A stretch of 64,000 nucleotides of DNA. It comes from JAZKHT01 sp040385245 (lineage in GTDB: Bacteria > Pseudomonadota > Alphaproteobacteria > Rhodobacterales > Rhodobacteraceae). Position 1 is the first letter of the stretch. Each line of letters begins with the position of its first letter. Under the pieces are notes generated by a model that had not been told where the DNA came from, made no database searches, and was given only the letters and a program-made list of their open reading frames with translations. Where the stretch lies: assembly GCA_040385245.1 (NCBI GenBank), contig JAZKHT010000008.1, positions 186,001 through 250,000 on the forward strand. The letters run 5' to 3'. The translations under genes and the position numbers were made by a program. Positions 34,345-42,628 of this stretch are shown here, in pieces.

Positions 34345-34785
34345 TCAGTGCAGAAGGGGGGTGTCCTGCTCGACCACCTGTGCGGGCACGCGATAGCTTT
34401 TGCGTCGCGCGGGCTTTTGGATCTTGCGGAAATCTTCCAGCAGAAACGTCGTGTCGATGCAGGTGGTGCGGTAGGGCACATAGTTGCCCTGCTCAAAGCT
34501 GCCCGTCGCCTCGGCCACGTCGCCCACGGACATTTCGGTCAGGAACCGTTCGATCGTCGCTTCGTCGCGGATGGTGAAGGTTGCGCGGGTTGGATAGCGG
34601 CGCTGCCGGTGTTCGGCATCAACGGCGGGCAGCGCCGAGAAATCCACCAGCAAGCGGCGATCCGCGCCATCCATCAGCAGCATGTCTGCGACTTCTCCCA
34701 CAATCTGAAATTGCATGAAATAAGCGATCATACCCGTTCCCCAGTCTTGCCTGCGCATGGTCCTGCGGGCAGCGGCGGGGTCCAT
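34345..34785 (-). CDS. Small protein of unknown function, possible OB-type fold
   Basis: A 146-residue protein I do not recognise. It begins after a short basic stretch with MIAYFMQFQIVGEVADMLLM, then alternates short strands (RRLLVDFSAL, RATFTIRD, VAEATGSFEQ, CIDTTFLLEDFRKI) and ends with a basic tail (PARRKSYRVPAQ). The pattern is compatible with a small beta-barrel such as an OB fold, which is inference only. ATG 34785 has GGAAACG upstream; in-frame ATGs at 34758 and 34731 are also possible. It is first in the operon with the kinase and Hpt genes (25-base gap) and divergent from luxI, so it may be part of the signalling system. Confidence 0.7.
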   Translation of the reverse strand: MDPAAARRTMRRQDWGTGMIAYFMQFQIVGEVADMLLMDGADRRLLVDFSALPAVDAEHRQRRYPTRATFTIRDEATIERFLTEMSVGDVAEATGSFEQGNYVPYRTTCIDTTFLLEDFRKIQKPARRKSYRVPAQVVEQDTPLLH

Positions 34786-35478
34786 CGTTTCCGATATTGA
34801 CCCAACGCGGTGCAGCCATGCCTCGGTGTAAGAAATGCCGTTTCAGTCTGACAAATTTGTGGTCAATGGGTGTTGATTTCGCGAACTGTCCCAGCCCGTT
34901 TCGGCGGTTCGGGGGGCAAACTTCCAAGGCGCAACCAATAGTTGTTGACGTCCACCCAAAGATTACCGAAATGATACGTGAACGGAAATGTGGCGTAAGG
35001 GTGGCGAGATCGCCCCCGATGCCCTGATCCAAGGCGCGGCGCGGAAAAGGCAGGTGATCATAATGTTGGTATTTATGAACCGCTTTGGCCCAAGATATAG
35101 GAAGTTTCACAAGATTTTGGGATGTGTCGATTATCCATGATCTTGCGGTTTTGCCACAGTTTCGTTGCATTTTATTAACGTTGGTTAAATATCGGTGGAA
35201 AAGTCCGGCGCGAAGGCGACCATGAGAAAAAAAGAAGGCAGAGCAGACGTGACGAAGTTACAGATTAGGTTTGATGTTTATCGTTCCGGGGACTCGGCCT
35301 GTCCGCGTGCAGGGCATGCGGACCACCACGACCAGTGCGGCAGGCGCGCAGGTCGGGGTCAACGTCAGGGGGGAACCCCCCGAATGCGACCCGCAATACG
35401 ATCCGCGCGGGTCGTCACCCACTCGCCGGATGATAGGATTTTGATCGCGCCTTACCCCCTTTTGAAAGGGGGTTTGTC
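34786..35478. promoter_or_regulatory. Long intergenic region between the kinase operon and luxI
   Basis: A 693-base stretch with no convincing gene. Its middle (about 35050-35250) is AT-rich for this genome and should hold both divergent promoters. An inverted pair TTAAC-GTTG-GTTAA lies at 35175-35188; TTAAC is the CtrA half-site, but the arrangement is not the standard direct repeat. The 3' part, 35301-35473, is packed with hairpins (listed separately). No LuxR-type box was found. Confidence 0.6.
35301..35473 (+). promoter_or_regulatory. Structured leader of luxI; last hairpin hides the ribosome site
   Basis: Four strong stems in 173 bases. They are GTCCGCGTGC/GCATGCGGAC (35301-35310 with 35314-35323, one wobble), GGGGGG/CCCCCC (35368-35373 with 35376-35381), CGACCCGC/GCGGGTCG (35387-35394 with 35407-35414), and ACCCCCTTT/AAAGGGGGT (35454-35462 with 35465-35473). 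The last stem buries the Shine-Dalgarno AAAGGGGG, six bases before the luxI ATG. This suggests translational control by RNA structure, or attenuation, since a short T-rich stretch follows. The function is inferred. Confidence 0.55.
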
Positions 35479-36066
35479 ATGCTGACGACCACGCTTTCCT
35501 TTCAGAACATGCACAACCATGGAGAGTTGTTCGTGAACCTGCTGAAGGCCCGCCGCACCTCGTTCATCCTGCGCCGCAACTGGAACCTTCCGGAAGCCGA
35601 GGGGATGGAGTTCGACCAGTATGACACCCCCGCCAGCCGCTGGATCGCCGTCCACGAAAACGGCGAGGTGCTTGCCGGCATCCGCCTGACCCCAACGACG
35701 GCAAAATGCGGGATGTACACTTACATGATCCGCGACGCGTCAAAGGGGATGCTGGACGGTATCCCCAGCAATCTGCTTTATTTCGACGCGCCGGTCGATC
35801 CGCACATCTGGGAATCCAGTCGGGTCTTTGTGTCGGACAAGGTGCCCGCCAACCTGCGGATCAAGGTGCAGACAGAGTTGATGCAAGAGATGATCAACGC
35901 CGCGCGGGCCTTGGGCGCGACCAAGATCCTGGGTCTGGTGCCCGCCGTCTGGTCACGCTGGATCGCACGGCTTGGCCTGCGCGCCGAACCCGCAGGCCCG
36001 GTCATGGAGATCGAAGGGATGCGGGTTCAGGTCGCAATGATGAACCTGTGTGACAACATCCACTAA
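35479..36066 (+). CDS. Acyl-homoserine-lactone synthase (LuxI family)
   Basis: A 195-residue autoinducer synthase that joins an acyl chain from acyl-ACP (or acyl-CoA) to SAM-derived homoserine lactone. The invariant residues are present: Arg25, Phe29, Trp35, Asp46, Asp49, Arg69, and Glu112/Arg115 in WESSRVFV. ATG 35479 follows AAAGGGGG, which sits in the 3' arm of a hairpin. No luxR gene is adjacent. The gene lies between a divergent kinase-Hpt operon and a convergent response regulator, whose end it overlaps by four bases. Acyl chain length cannot be predicted from what is visible. Confidence 0.92.
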   Translation: MLTTTLSFQNMHNHGELFVNLLKARRTSFILRRNWNLPEAEGMEFDQYDTPASRWIAVHENGEVLAGIRLTPTTAKCGMYTYMIRDASKGMLDGIPSNLLYFDAPVDPHIWESSRVFVSDKVPANLRIKVQTELMQEMINAARALGATKILGLVPAVWSRWIARLGLRAEPAGPVMEIEGMRVQVAMMNLCDNIH

Positions 36067-37121
36067 TTACGGATGCCGTGGATTTCATCCTTAAGGGTGT
36101 CGCGCAGCATTGCCTCAAAGGCAAAGCGGTTGAAGACCACCTGATCTTCGCTCTCAATGGCTGGTTTGCGGCCTTTGGGGGCGATGGCGTAATGGGTGAC
36201 GGGCGTGCTCATTTTCCGTTCGATCTTGCCGATGGCTTTGTGAACGGCCTGAAGCGGTCCGTATTTCGTGATCGACGCCAGCGATGTGCGATCCCCCACC
36301 GATACCTTGACCGTGCGGCCACTGTGGTCGCGTTCCGGCGTCAGGTTTTCGTTGATGCGCCCTTCCAGATCGTCGATCGTCATCTTGCTGCGGCTGTGGG
36401 TCACGCACATGAACAGCCCCTGACCGCGATAGGACAGCAGGGTGCCATCCTGTTCGGTCGCCTGCGAAATCGCTTCGGCGACGCTGTGCAGGATGTTGCG
36501 GAACTCGGTGCCGGACGAGGCCGCGTAGATATCGTTGATCCCCGACACCTTGACCGCGAACGCAGCCGAGGTGAACTGGCTGCCGCGCGACAGTTGCAGG
36601 ATGTAATTCTCGAACGCCATATACCCGATGGAGCGCGGCACACCCATGATATCAATGGGCTGGGTCAGGCTGTATTTCAGATTGGCGTCCAACTCGTTGC
36701 GCAGCTTTTCCAGTTCGAACTGGCCGTCGGCGACAAGGTGGCGTTCCTGAACCAGCTTGTGCGCCATGCGCAACCGGCTGCCCAGTTCCAGAAAATCAAA
36801 CGGCTTGGTGATGTAATCGGATGCACCGGCGGCAAAGGCGCGCTCGATATAGTCGCGCTGGGACATGGCGGTCAGCATCAGGATCGGCGTGCGGCTATAG
36901 CCGCGCAGCGCCCGGATTTCGCGGCACAGCACGATGCCGTCCATCTCGGGCATCTGGATGTCCAAAAGGATGCAGTCAAAGGGCCGGCGCTCGGCTCGGA
37001 TCAGATCCAGCGCGGCCGCCCCGGACGATGCAGTCACAACCTCGCCGAACCCCAATAGGGCGAACGCCTCTTCCAGCAGTTCAAGGATTGTCAGGTCGTC
37101 GTCTACAGCAAGTACCTTCAT
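36063..37121 (-). CDS. Response regulator with degenerate GGDEF-like output domain
   Basis: A 352-residue regulator. Residues 1-120 are a receiver (AVDDDLTIL; phosphoacceptor Asp54 in CILLDIQMPEMDG; TKPFD). The C-terminal half, about residues 165-300, has the layout of a diguanylate cyclase domain (FAVKVSGINDIYAASSGTEFRNILHSVAEAI resembles the substrate helix region), but the GGDEF loop reads SYRGQGLFMCV. The metal and GTP ligands are therefore lost and it cannot be an ordinary cyclase. It may bind nucleotide or a protein partner. ATG 37121 has GGGAAAG upstream; the longer frame to 37370 crosses non-coding DNA. It is convergent with luxI (four-base overlap). Confidence 0.82.
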   Translation of the reverse strand: MKVLAVDDDLTILELLEEAFALLGFGEVVTASSGAAALDLIRAERRPFDCILLDIQMPEMDGIVLCREIRALRGYSRTPILMLTAMSQRDYIERAFAAGASDYITKPFDFLELGSRLRMAHKLVQERHLVADGQFELEKLRNELDANLKYSLTQPIDIMGVPRSIGYMAFENYILQLSRGSQFTSAAFAVKVSGINDIYAASSGTEFRNILHSVAEAISQATEQDGTLLSYRGQGLFMCVTHSRSKMTIDDLEGRINENLTPERDHSGRTVKVSVGDRTSLASITKYGPLQAVHKAIGKIERKMSTPVTHYAIAPKGRKPAIESEDQVVFNRFAFEAMLRDTLKDEIHGIRN

Positions 37122-37474
37122 GCGTCTTTCCCAGCGTCCCCAAATGCCAAGCACACATCGGCTCCGGGGCGCTGCGCTTGTGGCAGTGGGCAGCGTCCCG
37201 TTAACGATTCTTATGCTGGTAATCTTTGCGAGAAATGTGCCGACAAAAGGGCAGCAACGTGGCCTCTGTCGGCCCATTGTCAACCATCGGGCGGACGGAC
37301 AGTTGATTGTTTCAACAGGGCAAATCAAAGGGCGGGGTTTTGCCAAGCTGCGCCCAAGCGACGGCCACAAGTGTTAACGAAGGGCCGCGCGGGTGACAAG
37401 CGGGGCAGGGCCGCTTGACAGCGTTGCCGGCTGTGGTCCAACAGGGCAGGGTGCGGGGGCAAGGGGTGGATTTC
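37122..37474. other. Gene-free stretch between response regulator and glycosyltransferase
   Basis: 353 bases without a supportable gene. It must hold the divergent promoters of the response regulator and the glycosyltransferase. GTTAAC occurs near 37199 and GTTAAC again near 37375. A small stem AAGCGG/CCGCTT lies at 37398-37416. I see no clear sigma-70 promoter. Confidence 0.5.
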
Positions 37475-39298
37475 GTGACAAAAGGGGCAGTCAGACCACG
37501 CGGCGCATCGGACCGCTTTGGCACGCATCCCTTTGCGCTGACACGGCACAGCAGCCCGCACGGTCAGGTCACCGCCGTGTCGATGATGAAGGATGAAGGC
37601 CCCTTTGTACTGGAATGGGTGGCGCATCATCTGGCCATCGGGTTCACCGATCTGGTGGTTTACACCAACGACTGCTCCGACGGCACTGATGACATGCTGA
37701 TCCGGCTGGAAGAGTTGGGCCTTGCCCATCACCGCCGCAACGTCATTCCCGAAGGCTTGCGCCCGCAGCCATCGGCGTTGAACCACGCGCAGATCGAACC
37801 GGTGGTGCAGCAATCCGATTGGGTGATGGTGTTTGACGCCGACGAATTCCTGTCGATCCGCCATGGCGACGGCACTTTGGACGGCTTGCTTGACGCGGCA
37901 CAGGCGCAGGGCGCCAATGGCATCGTCGTCACATGGCGCATCTTTGGGTCGGGCGGTGTGGTCGAGTGGTCACGCGCGCCGGTCACGGAACAGTACCTGA
38001 TGGCCGCCCCGCCGATGTGGAACAAGGGCTGGGGGGTCAAAACCCTGTTCAAGTTCGACGACGACAAATGGAAGCTGGGCATCCACCGCCCGAAAATGAA
38101 GAACCGCCATATCGACACCGGCTTTCCCGACACCGTGAAATGGTTGAACGGGTCGGGACGCGAGATGGAGGATTACTTCAAATTCCGCGGCTGGCGGTCG
38201 ATCACCCGCACGGTCGGCTATGACTGGGTGCAACTGAACCATTACGCGGTGAAATCGGTGGACAGCTATGCCATCCGCAAGATGCGCGGCAACGTCAACA
38301 ACAAGGCGGACAAATACAACTCGGACTATTGGTCGCTACAAGACCGGAACGAAGTGCGCGACGACACCATGCTGCGCTATACCGCCCGCCGTAACGCCAT
38401 CATCGCGCAGCTTTTGACCGATCCGGTGCTAAACCGTCTGCACCACGCCGCGATTGACCGGGCCGAGGCGCGGCTGGCAGAGTTGAAAGGGACCGAGGCC
38501 TATCGCGCCCTTGTGGCCGATCTGGCGGCGGCGTCTGCGGTGCCGATCACCCAGATCGTCGCCAAACCACCGCAGGCCCGCGACAAGGAAAAGATCGCGT
38601 CCCTGATGTCCGAGGTGGAACAGCGCCGCAGCGCCAAGGCGAAAGAGGCGCGAAAAGCCGATCCGCCCGCAAAACCCGCCATCACACCGATGGGCAGCTA
38701 CGCCAGCGGTCCGATCGATGCGGCGACCGATCTGGCGGTGGACTGGGTGGCCAATCACGGGGTCGAGGTGCCGCTGGACCCGCGCGTCTTCACCCCGCCC
38801 GCGTTGGCGGTGATCGCGGCGGGCAAGTTTGAACGCGGTCTGGCGCGGCGGATGCCACAGGTCCTGCCGCAAGGGGCGCATGTGCATGACATTGGGGCCG
38901 GTTGCGGCTTTCTTGCCGCCCATCTGGCGCGCGCGCGCCCCGATTTGACCGTGACGATGGCCGAGGCCGACCCCGGCCTGCGCGCCACCTTGCAGCGTTT
39001 GTGCGCGCGCAATGGCCTGTCCTTTGGCCCCCGGTTCGCGCTGGTCGACGCAGCCCCTGCCCAACCACCGCAGGCCATCATCCTTGGCGATCCGGCGGTT
39101 TCCCCTCATGATCTGGGGAGGTTGATCCAATCCCTGACGCCTGCCACGGTCCAGATATTCCTGCACGGCCGCTGGCTTGAGGCGTGGCATAACGGCCTTG
39201 CGCCGGTCGATGCGGCACTGACGCAGGCGGGCTTTGCCGGTCCTGCCTTTGGTTTCGATCCGGTCCTGACACGCGGGTATGGCCGCAGTTCCCAATAA
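37475..39298 (+). CDS. Glycosyltransferase 2-like protein fused to a methyltransferase-like domain
   Basis: A 607-residue two-domain protein. About residues 25-310 form a GT-A transferase of the family-2/92 type: VSMMKDEGPFVLEWVAHH, VYTNDCSDGTDDM, the metal motif VFDADEFLS, and KTLFKFDDDKW. A charged linker (about 360-420, rich in Lys, Ala and Glu) leads to a Rossmann domain with VHDIGAGCGFLAAHLARARP, like SAM-dependent methyltransferases, although the downstream motifs are weak. I prefer the GTG at 37475, which has AAGGGG upstream; TTG 37415 is the longest option. It is probably a surface-glycan enzyme. The next gene, 100 bases on, is another glycosyltransferase. Confidence 0.82.
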   Translation: MTKGAVRPRGASDRFGTHPFALTRHSSPHGQVTAVSMMKDEGPFVLEWVAHHLAIGFTDLVVYTNDCSDGTDDMLIRLEELGLAHHRRNVIPEGLRPQPSALNHAQIEPVVQQSDWVMVFDADEFLSIRHGDGTLDGLLDAAQAQGANGIVVTWRIFGSGGVVEWSRAPVTEQYLMAAPPMWNKGWGVKTLFKFDDDKWKLGIHRPKMKNRHIDTGFPDTVKWLNGSGREMEDYFKFRGWRSITRTVGYDWVQLNHYAVKSVDSYAIRKMRGNVNNKADKYNSDYWSLQDRNEVRDDTMLRYTARRNAIIAQLLTDPVLNRLHHAAIDRAEARLAELKGTEAYRALVADLAAASAVPITQIVAKPPQARDKEKIASLMSEVEQRRSAKAKEARKADPPAKPAITPMGSYASGPIDAATDLAVDWVANHGVEVPLDPRVFTPPALAVIAAGKFERGLARRMPQVLPQGAHVHDIGAGCGFLAAHLARARPDLTVTMAEADPGLRATLQRLCARNGLSFGPRFALVDAAPAQPPQAIILGDPAVSPHDLGRLIQSLTPATVQIFLHGRWLEAWHNGLAPVDAALTQAGFAGPAFGFDPVLTRGYGRSSQ

Positions 39299-39398
39299 CC
39301 CAAGCGCGGCATGGCCCGCTGGCTGGACAGGCGGGGCGGCATCATGCAATGTCGCGCGAAACGATAAATAGCCCGGTGCCGGGCAGTGTGAGGCCACG

Positions 39399-40214
39399 AT
39401 GTCAGTACCCGAACGCCGTCCTGTCGCATCCCTTTGGATCGGGGACAAGTTGCATTACCTGAACCAGCTGTGCCTGCTGTCCCATGTGCGGCAAGGGCAC
39501 CCGACAATCCTTTATTGCACGGACACGGTGAGCAACGTTCCCGACGGGGTCGAGGTGCGGCCCGCCACCGACATCATGGCCGTGGACATGGAGATTGTGC
39601 GCCAGACCTCGGAAAGTTTTTTGTCCAACGTGTTTCGTTATAAGATGATTCAGGCCATCGACGCGGTCTGGATCGATTGCGACGCATTCTGCCACAAACC
39701 TTTCCCGGACGAGATGAAGAACATCTATGCCGGCCACGGCTTTCGCGGCGCGCTGAACTGCGGGGTGGTCTATATCCCGCCAAAGGGCGAATTGATCGCG
39801 CAATTGCTGGACTATTACGAAAACCTGCCCGCAGCGCCTGCGTGGTTCAACAAACAGCAACGAAAGCGCATCGAAAAGCAGGACCCGTCGCTGCCCCAGG
39901 CCGTGCGCATCTACAACGCGGAACGCACCGCCTTTGGTCCGCAGGCGTTCACATGGTTCGCCCAGCAGACCGGCGACTTTGAAAAGGCGCTGACGCCGGA
40001 TGTCCTCTATCCGGTGCCGTTCCAGTTGAACGACGTATTCTACGATCCGCATGGCCGGGTTGAAGGGCATTTCACCGACAACACCCTGTCGGTGCATCTG
40101 TACACCAACGGCACCAAACCCTGGTGGCGCAAGAACCCGCCGCTGCCCAATTCCTACGTGGCGCGGATGTGCGAGCAGATCGGTGTCACCCCCGCCGACG
40201 CGTTGGAGGCGTGA
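39399..40214 (+). CDS. Putative glycosyltransferase (GT32/DXD-like)
   Basis: A 271-residue soluble protein. VASLWIGDKLHYLNQLCLLSHVRQGH at the N-terminus and AVWIDCDAFCHKP, a DxD-type metal motif, resemble the small transferases of capsule and LPS clusters that take a nucleotide sugar. The C-terminus carries LSVHLYTNGTKPWWRKNPP, where a conserved His follows the pattern of GT32/GT8-like enzymes. It probably shares a surface-glycan role with its neighbours at 37475 and 40239 (convergent, 24-base gap). Donor and acceptor are unknown. Confidence 0.75.
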   Translation: MSVPERRPVASLWIGDKLHYLNQLCLLSHVRQGHPTILYCTDTVSNVPDGVEVRPATDIMAVDMEIVRQTSESFLSNVFRYKMIQAIDAVWIDCDAFCHKPFPDEMKNIYAGHGFRGALNCGVVYIPPKGELIAQLLDYYENLPAAPAWFNKQQRKRIEKQDPSLPQAVRIYNAERTAFGPQAFTWFAQQTGDFEKALTPDVLYPVPFQLNDVFYDPHGRVEGHFTDNTLSVHLYTNGTKPWWRKNPPLPNSYVARMCEQIGVTPADALEA

Positions 40215-40238
40215 CCGGCCTCCCGTGCGGATGGGTGA

Positions 40239-42314
40239 TCAGTCGTCACTGATAATTTCGCCAGCGCGCAAGGTGCGCAAGGTGTGGCCGCGACGGTCGC
40301 CAAAATCGGCGCGCATCGCCATGACCGCCGCCTTGGTTGGCAGTTTCGCGGCAAAGCGGGCAGGAACATACCCCTTTGCCTTCAATGCCTTGAACAGGGC
40401 GGAAAAGTCAATCTCTCCCACGGACCGGTAATCGACGCGGCTGGCATCGTCTGACACCCAGTCGTGCCGGATGACGTCGAACACCTGTGGATCGACACCG
40501 CAGAACGACCGGTATTGCAACGCGTAATCCGCGACATTCGCCTTTGACCGGCGCAGGATGATGCCAACCTTTGCGCCGGGGGCCAGCACATAAGCCGCCA
40601 GATGCAACGCCGACCCGTCCAGCGCCAGAATGGTGCGCGCGGCCTTGTAGCGGGCGATCTGCACCTCAAGGGGGTGGCGTTCGGGGTGAAAGATGTCATA
40701 GCCCGCGCGGGCCAGATTATCCTCGATCACCGTTTCCCCAAGGATGCCGCCGCGCTGCGCGTTCAGCTTCGCGCGGCTGATGTACAGCTTGTCGCCGCCT
40801 TCTGCCGTCACCGCATCCGACAACCGCCCCTGCATGAAGGCGCGGTAGGCGGGCGACCCGGCATAACGCTGACTCCAGCCGAACCCCAGTTCCGGGACGA
40901 ACAGCCGTTCCACCCGCAGCGCGCTGCCAAAGGTGCGCAAGGGCACGTCGATGCCCAAAAGGCGAAAGAACGCCTCGTGCCCTTCGATGGCGCGTTCGAT
41001 GGGGCCGACGCTGCCGCGATAGGGCAGATACAGGATGCCGTCCGGCTTTTGCCCGATATGATCCAGCGCCCACAGGCGGGCGGTGGATTCAACAAGAAAA
41101 TGCCCGAAATGCCCCCGGAAATGCCCCGCGAACAGATGCCGTCCCGGCAGGTCCACCACCGGCTCATCCGGTGACAGGGTGGGGATCGGGGTCGGCTTCA
41201 ACGCCCTGATCCAGGCGCGGGACAGTTCCACATGGCTGCCATCCGCCCGCAACACGCCCGAGGCAAGCTTGGTGTCATGGTCGCGTTCGGGCACCACAAG
41301 CGCGCCGGTCAATTCCAGAATAGCACCGCGAAACGGGGGCTGGGGGGTGCCGATGGTGGCGATATGTTCCACTTCACTGGGCGCAATGACGGGTTGCACC
41401 CGCGCGCCCGCCCGACGCGCAAACCGCGATCCGGGCAAGGCGGCCACCAGCCTTCGCACCAGCTGCGGATGACCGCGCGCTTCGGCCTGCGCCAGCAAGG
41501 CGCGCTGCCAGAACGGATGGTCGCGGCGGGCACGAAAGGCCGCAAAGAACGCGCCTTCGTCCAGCGTGCCCTGTGCCACCTCTTCGATCAGCGATTGCAG
41601 CAGACCCAGACCCTTCAGATGCCGGATGGCGCGATGGCCCAGATGGCCGACGCGCAGGTGCCGCACCGCCGGTCCCGCCAGACGGTCCGCATGGGCGCGG
41701 TCTTCGGGGATGAAGGGATCATAGACCACCGTCACCTCGTGCCCCGCCGCAGGTGTCGCGGCTGCGTCCAGATAGGCGGCATCGGTCCAGTCCCATTTGC
41801 GCGCGCCATAGCGATAGCGCGCCTCGAACGGGGCGATCTGCCTGGACAGCGTGCTTTGCGGGCTGAAGGCCAGCACCGCCGCCCCCGGCACCAAGGCGGC
41901 ATAGACCAGCGCCGCAAACCCGCCCATCGACGCCCCGACAAAGACCACCCGGCGGAACTGCGCGAACAGCCCCGCATCCCGGAGTCCTTCGATCAGGGCA
42001 GGCGTGTCCGCGTTGCGATACCAATCCTTGCGGCCGGCCATGATGCCAAGGATCGACAGGCCCGCCGCCGCCGCCCGCGCCTGCAACCACGGTTGCGGCG
42101 GTACGGTTTCCCCGATTGACGCCAGATTGTCAAAGCTGACGATCAGAACATCGGACCGGCGGATGAACCACGCGTCCACCAAGCCGCCATGCAGGATAAA
42201 GGCGTCGGTGGCAACCGCTTCGGCGGCGGATGCCACCTGTGGTGGCAGCGGGAACATTGCCGGACGGGGGGGCGCCACCGCGTCCGCTTCAACCTGTTGA
42301 ACCTTTGAACCCAC
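40239..42314 (-). CDS. Alpha/beta-hydrolase-like domain fused to GT61 glycosyltransferase
   Basis: A 691-residue two-domain protein. About residues 30-250 resemble an alpha/beta hydrolase (VLIVSFDNLAS, nucleophile elbow FVGASMGGFAAL, VTVVYDPFIPED, VGHLGHRAIRH). From about 330 onward it is a family-61 transferase (DUF563): HFRGHFGHFLVESTARLWAL, LYISRAKLNAQRGG, LDGSALHLAAYVL. The start is probably GTG 42314, with AAAGGA upstream; the frame opens at TTG 42344. Such proteins are usual in bacterial capsule or exopolysaccharide work, where the hydrolase part could remove or move acyl groups. No transporter gene is adjacent. Confidence 0.82.
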   Translation of the reverse strand: MGSKVQQVEADAVAPPRPAMFPLPPQVASAAEAVATDAFILHGGLVDAWFIRRSDVLIVSFDNLASIGETVPPQPWLQARAAAAGLSILGIMAGRKDWYRNADTPALIEGLRDAGLFAQFRRVVFVGASMGGFAALVYAALVPGAAVLAFSPQSTLSRQIAPFEARYRYGARKWDWTDAAYLDAAATPAAGHEVTVVYDPFIPEDRAHADRLAGPAVRHLRVGHLGHRAIRHLKGLGLLQSLIEEVAQGTLDEGAFFAAFRARRDHPFWQRALLAQAEARGHPQLVRRLVAALPGSRFARRAGARVQPVIAPSEVEHIATIGTPQPPFRGAILELTGALVVPERDHDTKLASGVLRADGSHVELSRAWIRALKPTPIPTLSPDEPVVDLPGRHLFAGHFRGHFGHFLVESTARLWALDHIGQKPDGILYLPYRGSVGPIERAIEGHEAFFRLLGIDVPLRTFGSALRVERLFVPELGFGWSQRYAGSPAYRAFMQGRLSDAVTAEGGDKLYISRAKLNAQRGGILGETVIEDNLARAGYDIFHPERHPLEVQIARYKAARTILALDGSALHLAAYVLAPGAKVGIILRRSKANVADYALQYRSFCGVDPQVFDVIRHDWVSDDASRVDYRSVGEIDFSALFKALKAKGYVPARFAAKLPTKAAVMAMRADFGDRRGHTLRTLRAGEIISDD

Positions 42315-42419
42315 GCGCTTTTTTCCTTTGCGACCTTGCCGCAAAGACTAGCCTGTTCCGGCGGCCGAGGTCACCCCGGCCCGAACGGATTTACGGACTT
42401 TGGTTCTTTCGCGCATCGG

Positions 42420-42554
42420 TCACATGCACAGCACCGACTGCGCCGATGCCGACAGATCCTCGACCCCCGGTTCGCATTGGCCCAGCGTTTCGGGTCCGGG
42501 TGCGCAGGCGGCCAGCAGGCCAGCCAGCAGGGCAAGTGTCAGGGCGCGCGTCAT
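42420..42554 (-). CDS. Very small lipoprotein
   Basis: A 44-residue reading frame. It has a basic start and hydrophobic stretch (MTRALTLALLAGLLAAC), with the lipobox LLAAC putting the lipidated Cys at residue 17. The mature part is about 28 residues, acidic, with two further Cys. AGGATG lies eight bases before ATG 42554; an in-frame ATG at 42563 has a worse site. It lies between the GT61 fusion and the YjdF-like gene on the same strand. It could be an entericidin-like or unknown lipoprotein; the match is by shape only. Confidence 0.65.
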   Translation of the reverse strand: MTRALTLALLAGLLAACAPGPETLGQCEPGVEDLSASAQSVLCM

Positions 42555-42628
42555 GGTTTTCATCCTATGCCTCCATCAGCAGACTGATGCAGTTAAGATG
42601 GGTTACCAGTTCAGCGCCTTGATCCCGA

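Noticed and set aside
35195..35485. A possible 96-codon gene ending inside luxI
   Set aside because: Codon use (AGA, ATA, CGA, AGG, TTA) is unlike the neighbours and the region folds into hairpins; kept only as a coupling possibility in the luxI leader finding.
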